Source: Nitrospirota bacterium (lineage in GTDB: Bacteria; JACPQY01). Taken from it: 64,000 bases of DNA. Position numbers and translations under genes: made by a program. This document shows positions 23,667 through 31,614 of the stretch, one piece after another (within the stretch, counting starts at the first letter, position 1; every line of letters begins with the position of its first letter). The notes beneath the pieces are model-generated. The model was not told where the DNA came from, searched no databases, and saw nothing but the letters and a program-made list of their open reading frames with translations. The stretch is from the NCBI GenBank assembly GCA_016190245.1, contig JACPQY010000048.1, forward strand, positions 1 to 64,000. Reading direction: 5' to 3'.

Positions 23667-24689
23667 ATGGCTCAGAACAGGGCCGCGCGGTTCCACGGCG
23701 TGGGGAAGCCCATGACTCTGGAGGATCTCCCGATGGCGGGGGGGGAGGGCGCGCTCGTAAGGGTGGAGGCGGCGGGACTGTGCGGCACGGATCTCCACAT
23801 CGCCGTCGAGGGTACGATGACGACCGCCTTCCTTCCCATCACGCTCGGCCACGAGATCGCGGGCGTGGTGGAAGAAGGGGCGGGCGAGTTCCGCCCGGGC
23901 GACCGCGTCTGCGTCTATCCCCACGTGCCGTGCTTTTCGTGTGAGTACTGCCGCAGCGACCGGGAGGCGCTCTGCCGCGCCTCGAGGATCTTCGGTGTGC
24001 AGCGGGACGGCGGCTTCGCCCGGTACATCCGACTGCCGGACTCGTGTCTCTTCCGTCTCCCGGACGTGGTGCCATTCGAGGTGGGTGCCGCCCTGACGGA
24101 CGCTGTCTCCACGGCCTACCACGCCGTCCGGCGGCGGGCGGAGGTGCGCGCGGGCGAGTCGGTGGCCGTTTTCGGCTGCGGGGCGCTCGGCACGTTCGCG
24201 ATCAAGATTCTGGCTCGTCTCGCCCCGTCCGCGATCCTGGGCGTGGACGTACAGCCCTCGGCACTCGAAAGGGCCAAGCGGGCGGGCGCAACGGCTGCGG
24301 TGAACGCCCGTGATACGGAGGCCGCCAAGGAAGTCCGTCGGCTCACCGGCGGTGGGGCGGACGTGGCCTTCGAGTTCATCGGCTCGGCAAAGACAGTGAA
24401 GGAGGCGGTCCGCTCGGTCCGTCCGGGCGGGCGTGTGGTGGTGGTAGGGATCGGTTCGGAGCCGGTCGAACTGACGTCCCTTCGTGTGTTCGTTGGGAAC
24501 GAAGTCACGCTGATGGGGTCCATGGGGCTGAGCCGACAGGACCTTCGCGACGTGATCGAGTGGGCGGGCGAGGGCAGGCTGTCGCTCGAAGGAGACATCG
24601 AGGTTCGGCCCCTGGCCGAGATCAATGAGGTTCTACGCGAGGCGGCGGGCGGAGAACGCAAGGCCGCCAAGTTCGTGCTGAAACCCTGA
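23667..24689 (+). CDS. zinc-dependent medium-chain alcohol dehydrogenase
   Basis: 340 residues from ATG 23667. Catalytic zinc ligands Cys39 and GHE, structural zinc lobe CFSCEYC...C, and NAD-binding GCGALGTF. Belongs to the threonine/sorbitol dehydrogenase-like MDR group and oxidises a secondary or polyol-type alcohol. Upstream in-frame ATGs (23643, 23661) lie within the operator/-10, so transcripts cannot contain them; 23667 sits exactly 7 nt after the -10 and suggests a leaderless mRNA. First gene of the degradation operon. Confidence 0.88.
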   Translation: MAQNRAARFHGVGKPMTLEDLPMAGGEGALVRVEAAGLCGTDLHIAVEGTMTTAFLPITLGHEIAGVVEEGAGEFRPGDRVCVYPHVPCFSCEYCRSDREALCRASRIFGVQRDGGFARYIRLPDSCLFRLPDVVPFEVGAALTDAVSTAYHAVRRRAEVRAGESVAVFGCGALGTFAIKILARLAPSAILGVDVQPSALERAKRAGATAAVNARDTEAAKEVRRLTGGGADVAFEFIGSAKTVKEAVRSVRPGGRVVVVGIGSEPVELTSLRVFVGNEVTLMGSMGLSRQDLRDVIEWAGEGRLSLEGDIEVRPLAEINEVLREAAGGERKAAKFVLKP

Positions 24690-24691
24690 CG

Positions 24692-25324
24692 ATGGGAGTT
24701 CGCGAGCGACGCCAACGGGAGCGGGAGAGCCGGCGGAGGGACATCCTGTTGGCCGCCGAGCAGGTTTTCGGGGAGAAGGGATTCCAGTCGGCCACGATCG
24801 AGGACCTGGCGGCACGCGCGGAACTCTCCGTCGGGACGCTCTATCTCTATTTCAAGAGCAAGGAGGAGCTTTTCATCTCGCTCATCTTCGAGGCCATGTC
24901 CGTTTTCCACGGAGGCCTGCTCAAGATTCGGCGGTCGTCCCGGCCGCCCGCCGCCAAGCTGCGCGAGGTCTGGGCGTTCTTCATCCGGTTCCGCGAGGAG
25001 CATCCGATGTACTACAAGGCCCTCCTGCACCTGCACGACGCGGACTTCACGCGCTCCCTCTCGCCTCCCGTGCGGGAAGCGATCCTGCAGCGGTCGGGCG
25101 AGAACTTCGACCTCGGCGGGCTGATTGTTTCCGAAGGCGCACCGGACGGACGCCCCCGCAGCTTCATCGAGCTTCTCTGGGCGGCTTTCATGGGGCTGGT
25201 CTACATCCAGGACACGCGTCGAAATCTTTCGCGCGCGTACGATCCGCGAAAAGATCGGGCGTTCTTCAGGCGAGCCTACGGGGTTCTGGAGCTGGGTCTG
25301 GCCAGGGCGGGGGGGGGGCTGTGA
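24692..25324 (+). CDS. TetR-family transcriptional repressor
   Basis: 210 residues. N-terminal helix-turn-helix (RRRDILLAAEQVFGEKGF, then TIEDLAARAELSVGTLYLYF) and a helical ligand domain. It begins 2 bp after the dehydrogenase stop and its own stop overlaps the first thiolase (GTGA). Being inside the operon it would sense a pathway intermediate, probably an acyl-CoA, and act on the dyad at 23640-23660. Confidence 0.92.
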   Translation: MGVRERRQRERESRRRDILLAAEQVFGEKGFQSATIEDLAARAELSVGTLYLYFKSKEELFISLIFEAMSVFHGGLLKIRRSSRPPAAKLREVWAFFIRFREEHPMYYKALLHLHDADFTRSLSPPVREAILQRSGENFDLGGLIVSEGAPDGRPRSFIELLWAAFMGLVYIQDTRRNLSRAYDPRKDRAFFRRAYGVLELGLARAGGGL

Positions 25325-26352
25325 CGGTCCATGTGGCGGGGATCGGCCGGACGCGATACGGCCGGGACGAGCGTTCGATACCTGAAATGGTGTACGAGGC
25401 TGTGACGGCCGCCCTGGCCGATGCCGGTGTCACGCGGGATGAGATCGATTCGATTGTGACCGCCTCGATCGATCTCTTCGATGGAAAGGTGGCGTCGAGT
25501 GTCCTGATAACGGAGGTTGTCGGCGCGGTCATGAAGGAAGAGGCGCGCGTCGCCGACGACGGGGCGGCCGCTTTCGTCCACGCGTCGGCGATGCTCCTCA
25601 GCGGGCGGAAGGAGACGGTGCTGGTGGTAGCCCACGCCAAGAACTCGGAGGCCGATGCGGACGCGCTCACGGCGTGGAGCACGGACCCGATCCACATGCA
25701 GTCGTTGGGTCTCAACGATCTGACCGCCGCGGCGCTCCAGGCCGATGCGTGGCTGGCGCAGGGGGGAGATCCCGACGCGATGGACGCTGTGGCTGCCCGG
25801 CGGTTGGGCGTCGCTCCTGCCGAGGTGGCTTCGTCTCCCGTTATCGCCGAGCCCCTTAGGGAGAAGCACCGCGCGCCGCTGGTCGATGGCGCTTGCGCGC
25901 TGGTCCTAACGTGCGACGTGCGACGCGCGACGTGCGACGTGGGGGTTTCCGGCATGGGCCTTTGCGTGGAACCGCACTACTTGGGAGACCGGGATCTGAT
26001 CGGATGTCCGGCCGCACAGAAAGCGGCCGAGCAGGCGTATCGAATGGCCGGCTGGCGTCCGGAGGACGTGCAGTTGGTGGAGATCTCAGCGCAGTTCGCA
26101 CACCAGGAAATCCTATGGACGAGGGCTCTGAGGTTTGCTGAGGACGACGGACGGCGGTCGGTCGACGGTGGCGCCATCAACCCCAGCGGGGGTTGGTTTG
26201 CCGGAAACCCCTACGTCGTGGCCGGGCTCGAACGGATTGCCTGTGCCGCGGAAGCCATCCGCACGGGCACGGCTCGGAGGGTGCTGGCCCATGGCTGTTG
26301 GGGACCGGCGGGGCAGGGCCACGCGGTGGTCCTGCTGGAGGGGGGGAGGTGA
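25321..26352 (+). CDS. thiolase-fold protein without catalytic cysteine (SCP2/Ltp-like), first
   Basis: 343 residues of the SCPx-type thiolase superfamily: AGIGRTRYGRDERSIPEMVYEAV at the start, INPSGGWFAGNPYVVAGL near the C-terminus. The usual nucleophile-loop cysteine is replaced: the loop reads VADDGAAAF. The C-terminal His of GHP is also altered (GNP). Such cysteine-less members act in complexes with DUF35 proteins, for instance the Ltp2 retro-aldolases of steroid side-chain breakdown. A five-copy 7-bp repeat at 25909-25943 inserts a variable RRATCDV stretch. The stop TGA at 26350-26352 uses the first base of the mobile element. Confidence 0.8.
   Translation: MTVHVAGIGRTRYGRDERSIPEMVYEAVTAALADAGVTRDEIDSIVTASIDLFDGKVASSVLITEVVGAVMKEEARVADDGAAAFVHASAMLLSGRKETVLVVAHAKNSEADADALTAWSTDPIHMQSLGLNDLTAAALQADAWLAQGGDPDAMDAVAARRLGVAPAEVASSPVIAEPLREKHRAPLVDGACALVLTCDVRRATCDVGVSGMGLCVEPHYLGDRDLIGCPAAQKAAEQAYRMAGWRPEDVQLVEISAQFAHQEILWTRALRFAEDDGRRSVDGGAINPSGGWFAGNPYVVAGLERIACAAEAIRTGTARRVLAHGCWGPAGQGHAVVLLEGGR
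25909..25943 (+). repeat. 7-bp tandem repeat within the first thiolase-like gene
   Basis: Five units of ACGTGCG with single changes in units 3 and 5. The unit length is not a multiple of three, so a gain or loss of one unit would shift the reading frame. Confidence 0.8.
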
Positions 26353-26655
26353 CCCCGCACCTATCCTTGCCGGCGATGCACTACGTGTATGTTTTGCACA
26401 GCCTGCACCGGGAATGGGCATACATCGGGTACACCAGTGACCTGCCGAGACGCATGAAGCCGCATCGCGATGGAAAGGTCCCCTCAACGAGGGCCTATCT
26501 GCCCGTGCAATTGATCTACTACGAGGCGTACTTGTCTTCTGAAGACGCAAGGCAACGGGAGAAAGGCCTCAAGTACTTTGGCAGAGCGTATGCCCAGCTC
26601 AAGAGACGCATGGATGGCAGCCTGCGTCTTCTACAGGCAAGGATAGGTGCGGGGT
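26352..26655 (+). mobile_element. 304-bp GIY-YIG element with perfect 20-bp terminal inverted repeats
   Basis: The left end ACCCCGCACCTATCCTTGCC (26352-26371) is exactly repeated in inverse at the right end (26636-26655). The only gene inside is a GIY-YIG nuclease whose last codons are encoded by the right repeat. GAGGTG and GAGGCG flank the two ends, a possible 6-bp target duplication with one change. The element sits exactly between two genes that otherwise would be coupled, and base composition inside is visibly less GC-rich than around. No transposase is present. It therefore is either a self-contained nuclease element or a non-autonomous one. Confidence 0.75.
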
Positions 26656-26657
26656 GA
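26376..26657 (+). CDS. small GIY-YIG nuclease carried by the inverted-repeat element
   Basis: 93 residues. MHYVYVLHS gives the GIY motif, AYIGYTSDLPRRMK the YIG motif and conserved Arg, and IYYEAY the metal-binding Glu, so the active site looks intact. Starts at ATG 26376, 4 nt after the left inverted repeat. The final residues QARIGAG and the stop (26655-26657) are specified by the right repeat and the first flanking bases. Single-domain enzymes of this type are often multi-copy in genomes; a second, tRNA-linked copy is at 23212-23472. Confidence 0.85.
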   Translation: MHYVYVLHSLHREWAYIGYTSDLPRRMKPHRDGKVPSTRAYLPVQLIYYEAYLSSEDARQREKGLKYFGRAYAQLKRRMDGSLRLLQARIGAG

Positions 26658-27811
26658 GGCGCGTCGCCATCGTGGCCACGGGCCAGACCGATCACGCCAA
26701 GGAAAGGGGCGACGTGAGCCAGCCGGAACTCATCTACGAGGCTGTTTCTCGCTGCATCGAGGACGCCGAGCTGGAGCCGCGGGACATCGACGCCGTCGTC
26801 CTCGCTAACATGGAGCTCTTCGAGGGGAGGATGCTGCCGGACCTGTGGTGCGCCGAGGCGGCCACGGCCCTTTTCAAGCCGTGCCTCAAGATCGCGACGG
26901 GTGGAACGTCCGGCACCTCAGGGGCAATCGCAGGTTTCTATGAGGTGGCCTCGGGGATCTTCGAGACGGTCCTCGTGGTCGGCTGGGAGAAGCACTCCGA
27001 GGGACACACACAGACGGGGATGGCGATGACGGACCCTATGTGGGACCGTCACGTCGCCGGAGGCGCGCTCAACAACTTCGCAATCTCGATCTCGCAATTC
27101 ATGCGCACGCGACACGCTTCTCCCGAGGCGGCCGCGCGGATTGCCGTGAAGGCCCGGCGCAATGCGGCGCTCAATCCGCACGCACACCTGAAGATGCCGG
27201 GGCTGACGGTGGAGCAGGTGATGGAGTCCAGGGTCCTTGCCGAACCGGTTCGCCTCCTCGACATGTGTCCGCAATCGGATGGCGCCTGCGCCCTGGTGTG
27301 GGCGGCCGAAGGAAAGGCGGAGCGGATCTGCCCGCGACCCGCCTGGCTCCAGGCCACGGCCACGCGACACGACAAGCCCTATCTTGGCGACCACGGCGAT
27401 CGCCTCTCGACCATGAGGACACTCCGGAGCGCAGCCGCGGAGGTGTACGAGGAGCTCGAGATACGCGAGCCTCTGAAGGAGTTCGATGTCGCCGAGATCT
27501 ACGAGCCTGTAAGCTACGCGGAACTCGCGTGGTACGAGGCGCTGGGGTTTTGCGGCGAGGGGGAGGCCTCGCGACTTGCGGAGGACGGAGTGACCGAGCT
27601 CGATGGAGAGCTGCCCGTGAATCCGTCCGGAGGTGTGCTCTCCACGAATCCCGTGGGGGCCTCCGGTGTGATCCGCGCCGCCGAGGCGGCTCTCCAGATA
27701 CACGGTCGCGGCGGGAAGCGGCAGGTCCCGGACGTCCGCAGGGCGCTCGTCACCGGCTATGGGGTCTACTCGTGGTCGGATGTGATGGTCCTTGGAGCGG
27801 AGAAGCCGTGA
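26654..27811 (+). CDS. thiolase-fold protein without catalytic cysteine (SCP2/Ltp-like), second
   Basis: 385 residues. N-terminus RRVAIVATGQTDHAKERGDV and C-terminal VNPSGGVLSTNPVGASG identify the SCPx/archaeal thiolase group. Where a nucleophilic Cys is expected the loop reads IATGGTSGTSG, and the usual GHPxGATG is NPVGASG, so both catalytic Cys and His are gone. It probably pairs with the first thiolase-like protein and the DUF35 protein coded next (4-bp overlap). GTG 26654 draws its first two bases from the right repeat of the inserted element. Confidence 0.82.
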   Translation: MRRVAIVATGQTDHAKERGDVSQPELIYEAVSRCIEDAELEPRDIDAVVLANMELFEGRMLPDLWCAEAATALFKPCLKIATGGTSGTSGAIAGFYEVASGIFETVLVVGWEKHSEGHTQTGMAMTDPMWDRHVAGGALNNFAISISQFMRTRHASPEAAARIAVKARRNAALNPHAHLKMPGLTVEQVMESRVLAEPVRLLDMCPQSDGACALVWAAEGKAERICPRPAWLQATATRHDKPYLGDHGDRLSTMRTLRSAAAEVYEELEIREPLKEFDVAEIYEPVSYAELAWYEALGFCGEGEASRLAEDGVTELDGELPVNPSGGVLSTNPVGASGVIRAAEAALQIHGRGGKRQVPDVRRALVTGYGVYSWSDVMVLGAEKP

Positions 27812-28719
27812 AGGAACAAAACGCGGGCTACATTCGCCATCGCATGGGGCTTGCCTGGGAGATGTCGCCCGGCGCGACCTTCTCGGCGTTCCATGCCTTT
27901 CTTGAGGCCGGGAAGCTGGCGGGTCTCCGTTGCACACGTTGCCGAAAAGTGTACCTGCCTCCGCGACCGGTCTGCGGAGACTGCTACATGCCTCTAAGCG
28001 AGTGGTTCGAGGTATCCGATCGGGGAAGTGTCGAGGGGTTCACGGTCTCTCACCACCCGATCCTTGATCCAGTGACGGGCTCCGCCCGGCCCACGCCCTA
28101 CGCGAGTCTGCTCGTGAGACTTGACGGGGCATCCACTTCGATCAATCACTACCTGAGGGGCGCCGATCCGCGGACCGCTGCGATCGGGATGCGGGTGCGC
28201 GCCGTCTGGCGCGAGCCGCGCAGGACGCTGATGGACCTTCTCGGGTTCGAGCCCACGGGGGGTGGGGAAGACGCGGCGTTCCCACGACCACTCGAGGCGC
28301 CGGATCTCAAGCCTGCGGCTCGTGTGCAGGTGAATCTCGACATCCCTTTCGCCTACGCCGTGGGCCGTGGCGGACGCTGGTTTTGCGACGGACTGAGAAG
28401 CGGGCGGATCCTGGCCAGTCGGTGCGGCGCGTGCGCGAAGACGCTCGTCCCGTGCAGATCGTTCTGCCCGAGTTGCTTTCGCCGGTTTGCGGAGAGCGAC
28501 CTGCGGGAAGTGGGGCCGGGCGGCGCGGTTGCGGCGGCGGCGGGAGCGCCGTCGCCTCCTCTCGGGCTGATCCGATTGGACGGGGCGGACACACTCTTCG
28601 TGCACCATGTTCGCGCCCGGCGGGGTGTGCGTGTGACGGCGCTTTTCAAGCCGACCGAGGAACGCCGGGGCGATCCCCTCGATATCGAGGCCTTTGTGCC
28701 CGTGGAGGCGAGCGCATGA
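27808..28719 (+). CDS. double zinc-ribbon OB-fold (DUF35) protein
   Basis: 303 residues with two DUF35 units. Zinc ribbons CTRCRKVYLPPRPVCGDC (about 42-59) and CGACAKTLVPCRSFCPSC (second half), each followed by an OB-fold. DUF35 proteins bind CoA and scaffold thiolase-like partners, as in the archaeal thiolase/HMG-CoA synthase complex and the ChsH2/Ltp2 steroid aldolase. Two copies in one chain match the two thiolase homologues encoded just upstream. GTG 27808 overlaps the preceding stop (GTGA). Confidence 0.88.
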   Translation: MKEQNAGYIRHRMGLAWEMSPGATFSAFHAFLEAGKLAGLRCTRCRKVYLPPRPVCGDCYMPLSEWFEVSDRGSVEGFTVSHHPILDPVTGSARPTPYASLLVRLDGASTSINHYLRGADPRTAAIGMRVRAVWREPRRTLMDLLGFEPTGGGEDAAFPRPLEAPDLKPAARVQVNLDIPFAYAVGRGGRWFCDGLRSGRILASRCGACAKTLVPCRSFCPSCFRRFAESDLREVGPGGAVAAAAGAPSPPLGLIRLDGADTLFVHHVRARRGVRVTALFKPTEERRGDPLDIEAFVPVEASA

Positions 28720-29507
28720 GCGTGGGATTCGAGCTCCGGGGACGCGTGGCCGTGATTACGCTCGATCGGCCCGAGGCGATGAATGCGCTGAACCTCGCCA
28801 TGCGCCGGGAGTTGAACGAGCGGTGGGCGGAGTTCCGCGATCGTGAGGATCTGTGGGTGGCGGTCGTGACGGGTGCCGGCGAAAAGGCGTTCTGCGCGGG
28901 CGCGGACCTCAAGGAACTCGGAGAGTTCTATCGGAGCCTGACACCCAGCGAGCGGCGAGCAAGATGGGAGGTGGAGCCGGCTCTCGGCGGCATCACGCAC
29001 AATCTGGATGTCTGGAAGCCGATCATCGCGGCCATCAACGGACACTGCCTGGCGGGGGGGCTCGAGCTCGCACTCGCGTGCGACATCCGCATCGCCTCGG
29101 AGAACGCCACATTCGGACTCACGGAGGTGCAGTGGGGAATCATTCCGGGGGCTGGCGGGACGCAGCGTCTTCCCCGCCTGGTCCCGTTCGGTCGTGCTCT
29201 CGAGATGCTGATGACGGCCGAGAAGATTGACGCGGCCGAGGCCTTTCGTCTCGGTCTGGTCAACCGCATCGTCAAGCGGGACGAGCTTCTGCCCGCCGCG
29301 ATGGCCCTGGCGGACCGGATTTGCCGGAACGGTCCGCTGGCCGTCAGGCTGGTCAAGGAGGCGGCGTGGCGCGGGATGGAGATGCCGCTGTCGGAGGCGC
29401 TTAGGCTCGAACAGTTTCTGGCCGACTACGCGCGACAGAGCGAGGACGCGCAGGAGGGGCCGCGGGCGTTCGCCGAGAAGAGGCCGCCGGTATTCAAGGG
29501 GAAATGA
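28716..29507 (+). CDS. enoyl-CoA hydratase, canonical (crotonase 1)
   Basis: 263 residues. Oxyanion-hole motif CAGADLKEL and NGHCLAGGLELALACD with the first catalytic Glu, then FGLTEVQWGIIPGAGGTQRL with the second Glu. Both hydratase glutamates are present, so it should hydrate a 2-enoyl-CoA. ATG 28716 overlaps the DUF35 gene by 4 bp. The only one of three crotonases in the cluster with a complete hydratase active site. Confidence 0.9.
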   Translation: MSVGFELRGRVAVITLDRPEAMNALNLAMRRELNERWAEFRDREDLWVAVVTGAGEKAFCAGADLKELGEFYRSLTPSERRARWEVEPALGGITHNLDVWKPIIAAINGHCLAGGLELALACDIRIASENATFGLTEVQWGIIPGAGGTQRLPRLVPFGRALEMLMTAEKIDAAEAFRLGLVNRIVKRDELLPAAMALADRICRNGPLAVRLVKEAAWRGMEMPLSEALRLEQFLADYARQSEDAQEGPRAFAEKRPPVFKGK

Positions 29508-30427
29508 TGATGGAAGAACGGTTTCGGACGCAAGATCTGCCCGACAAGGTCGTGATCGTCTGTGCCCTCACCGGGGCGCAGCAGGGCAAGGAGGCGAATC
29601 CAAACCTGCCGGAGCAGCCGGAGGAGATCGTGGCGCAGGCGCTCGATGCCTGGCGGGCGGGCGCCTCGGTGGTCCACGTCCATGCGCGGGACAAGAGTGG
29701 AAAGGCGACGGCGGACGTGGCCGTCTTCCGTCGGATCGTCGAGGGCATTCGCGCGAAGTCGGATGTCGTCATCAATTGCACAACGGGCGGCGCGGTGGCC
29801 GGCCTTCCGCTGGACGAGAGGTTGAAAGTCGTCCCGGAACTCAAGCCGGAGATCGCCTCGTTCTCCGTGGGCGGCGGATCGCTTCTCGGGAAGTACGACC
29901 GCGAGAAGCGCGCGTGGACCCGCGACCGGTTCGTGAAGCTCTTTCAGTCCTATTCGGAGATGGAACGGGCGGCCGCGATCTTCCGGGAGGCTGGGACGAA
30001 GCCCGAATTGGAGGTCTATGACAGCGGTTTCCTGAACAACCTCTGGACGCTTCGCGAGGCGGGTTTTCTCGAAGAACCGCTTCTCGTCAATTTCGTGATG
30101 GGCATCAGCGGGGAGTGCACACCGTGGACGCCTCGGAACCTCATGTACTTGGCGGACAGCCTGCCGCCGGGATCCAACTGGCTTGTCTCCGCGATCGGCG
30201 CAAAGGTCCATTTCCGCAGCGTTGCTTTCTGCGCGAGCGTGGGTGCTCATGTCCGGGTCGGCATGGAGGACAACGTGTATGTCGGCCGCGGCGAATTGGC
30301 GAAATCGAATGCTCAGATCGTCGAGAAGGCGGTCCGAATATGCCGCGAGATCGGACGCGAACCCGCCACGGCGGCCCAGGCGCGGAGAATCCTTGGGCTG
30401 AGGACTGATCCACCTGAGGTGTCCTGA
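29504..30427 (+). CDS. BKACE enzyme (beta-keto acid cleavage, DUF849)
   Basis: 307 residues. TIM-barrel DUF849 protein with the zinc-binding HVHARD, VINCTTGG and the C-terminal NVYVGRGELAKSNAQIVEKA. BKACEs condense a beta-keto acid with acetyl-CoA to give acetoacetate and a new acyl-CoA (the founding member cleaves 3-keto-5-aminohexanoate). The substrate is set by pocket residues that cannot be judged here. Coupled by 4 bp to crotonase 1. It provides a way to cleave a keto acid without a cysteine thiolase, which fits the loss of cysteine in the two thiolase homologues. Confidence 0.9.
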   Translation: MMMEERFRTQDLPDKVVIVCALTGAQQGKEANPNLPEQPEEIVAQALDAWRAGASVVHVHARDKSGKATADVAVFRRIVEGIRAKSDVVINCTTGGAVAGLPLDERLKVVPELKPEIASFSVGGGSLLGKYDREKRAWTRDRFVKLFQSYSEMERAAAIFREAGTKPELEVYDSGFLNNLWTLREAGFLEEPLLVNFVMGISGECTPWTPRNLMYLADSLPPGSNWLVSAIGAKVHFRSVAFCASVGAHVRVGMEDNVYVGRGELAKSNAQIVEKAVRICREIGREPATAAQARRILGLRTDPPEVS

Positions 30428-31614
30428 TGGCTGAACGCTCGTCCCCCTATTTCACCACGGAACACGAGCAGTTCCGCGCCGCGGTCCGCAAGTTCGCGGA
30501 GCAGGAGATGCGGCCCCACTGGCAGGAATACGAGAGCGCGGAACGCCTGCCGGAAGCGGCGTACAAGGACTCATTTCGGAGCGTGTTCGCCAAAGCGGCG
30601 CAGATGGGTTTCCTCGGCATCCGGGTCGCGCCCGAGTACGGCGGTCCCGGCCTGGATTTCTGGACCACGACGGTTCTCTGCGAGGAATTGGTGCGGTCGC
30701 TCGCCTTCGGGTTGTGCGTCTCCATGCTCGCCCATGCCGAGTTCGCCATCTCCGCCGTAGCGGAGGAAGGCACGCCCGAGCAGAGGAAACGGTATCTCCC
30801 GGATGCGGTCCAGGGAAAGACGATCTGGGGCCTGGGTGTCACGGAGCCCGATTTCGGCTCCGACGTGGCCGGCATTCGGACCACGGCGGTCAGGCGCGGG
30901 GACCGCTACGTGATCTCCGGCTCGAAGACATTCATCACCAACGGGACGATTGCGGACTACATCACCCTGACCGTTCGAACCGGCGGGCCGGGCAAGGGAG
31001 GAATCAGCCTCGTGATTCTCCCGACGGCGACGAAGGGGTTTTCCGTCGGAAAGCGGCTCGAAAAGATCGCCGCCCGCTCGTCGGATACGGGGCTCCTCTT
31101 TTTCGATGAGTGCGAGATCCCTGTCGAGAACCTGATCGGCGAGGAGGGAAAGGGTTTCTACTACATCATGAAGCACTTCCAGGGCGAGAGGCTGGTGCTG
31201 GCCTCCTTCGCGAACGGGCTGATGCAACTCCTCTGGGAGGAGGCGCTGAAATACGGCGGCGAAAGGAAGGTCTTCGGGCAGCGGATCCTCGAGTTCCAGG
31301 TCTGGAAGCACCGGCTGGCGGAGGTCCACACGAAGATCGAGGCCTCCCGGCAGCTCACGTACTGGGCTTGTGACAAGCTCGTCCGGACGGGCTACGCCCA
31401 GAAGGAGGTGTCCATGGCCAAGATGTTCGCCACGGAGACCATCCGCGGCGTGGCGATGGAAGCGGCCCAGATCCACGGCGGGAACGCCGTCACGACGGAC
31501 TTCCCGGTGGGGCGCCTCGTGCAGGAGAGTTGGGGGATGACGATCGGGGCCGGCACGAGCGAGATCATGCGCGAGATCATCTGGCGGGAAGTAGCACGAG
31601 AGGGACTCCCGTGA
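30427..31614 (+). CDS. acyl-CoA dehydrogenase 1
   Basis: 395 residues. FAD-dependent acyl-CoA dehydrogenase fold: GLGVTEPDFGSDVAGIRT, GSKTFITNGTIADY, and C-terminal QIHGGNAVTTDFPVGRL...GTSEIMREI. The position of the catalytic base (Glu in GGxGYxxEYP) is Asp here, which may lower activity or adapt it to a branched or ring substrate. It overlaps the BKACE stop by one base (TGATG). Confidence 0.9.
   Translation: MAERSSPYFTTEHEQFRAAVRKFAEQEMRPHWQEYESAERLPEAAYKDSFRSVFAKAAQMGFLGIRVAPEYGGPGLDFWTTTVLCEELVRSLAFGLCVSMLAHAEFAISAVAEEGTPEQRKRYLPDAVQGKTIWGLGVTEPDFGSDVAGIRTTAVRRGDRYVISGSKTFITNGTIADYITLTVRTGGPGKGGISLVILPTATKGFSVGKRLEKIAARSSDTGLLFFDECEIPVENLIGEEGKGFYYIMKHFQGERLVLASFANGLMQLLWEEALKYGGERKVFGQRILEFQVWKHRLAEVHTKIEASRQLTYWACDKLVRTGYAQKEVSMAKMFATETIRGVAMEAAQIHGGNAVTTDFPVGRLVQESWGMTIGAGTSEIMREIIWREVAREGLP

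Noticed and set aside
22863-24122. Long minus-strand open frame across the tRNA, GIY-YIG and dehydrogenase genes
   Set aside because: It reads through a tRNA (giving the well-known VAQLDRALASGAKG-type tRNA translation) and antisense to the dehydrogenase.
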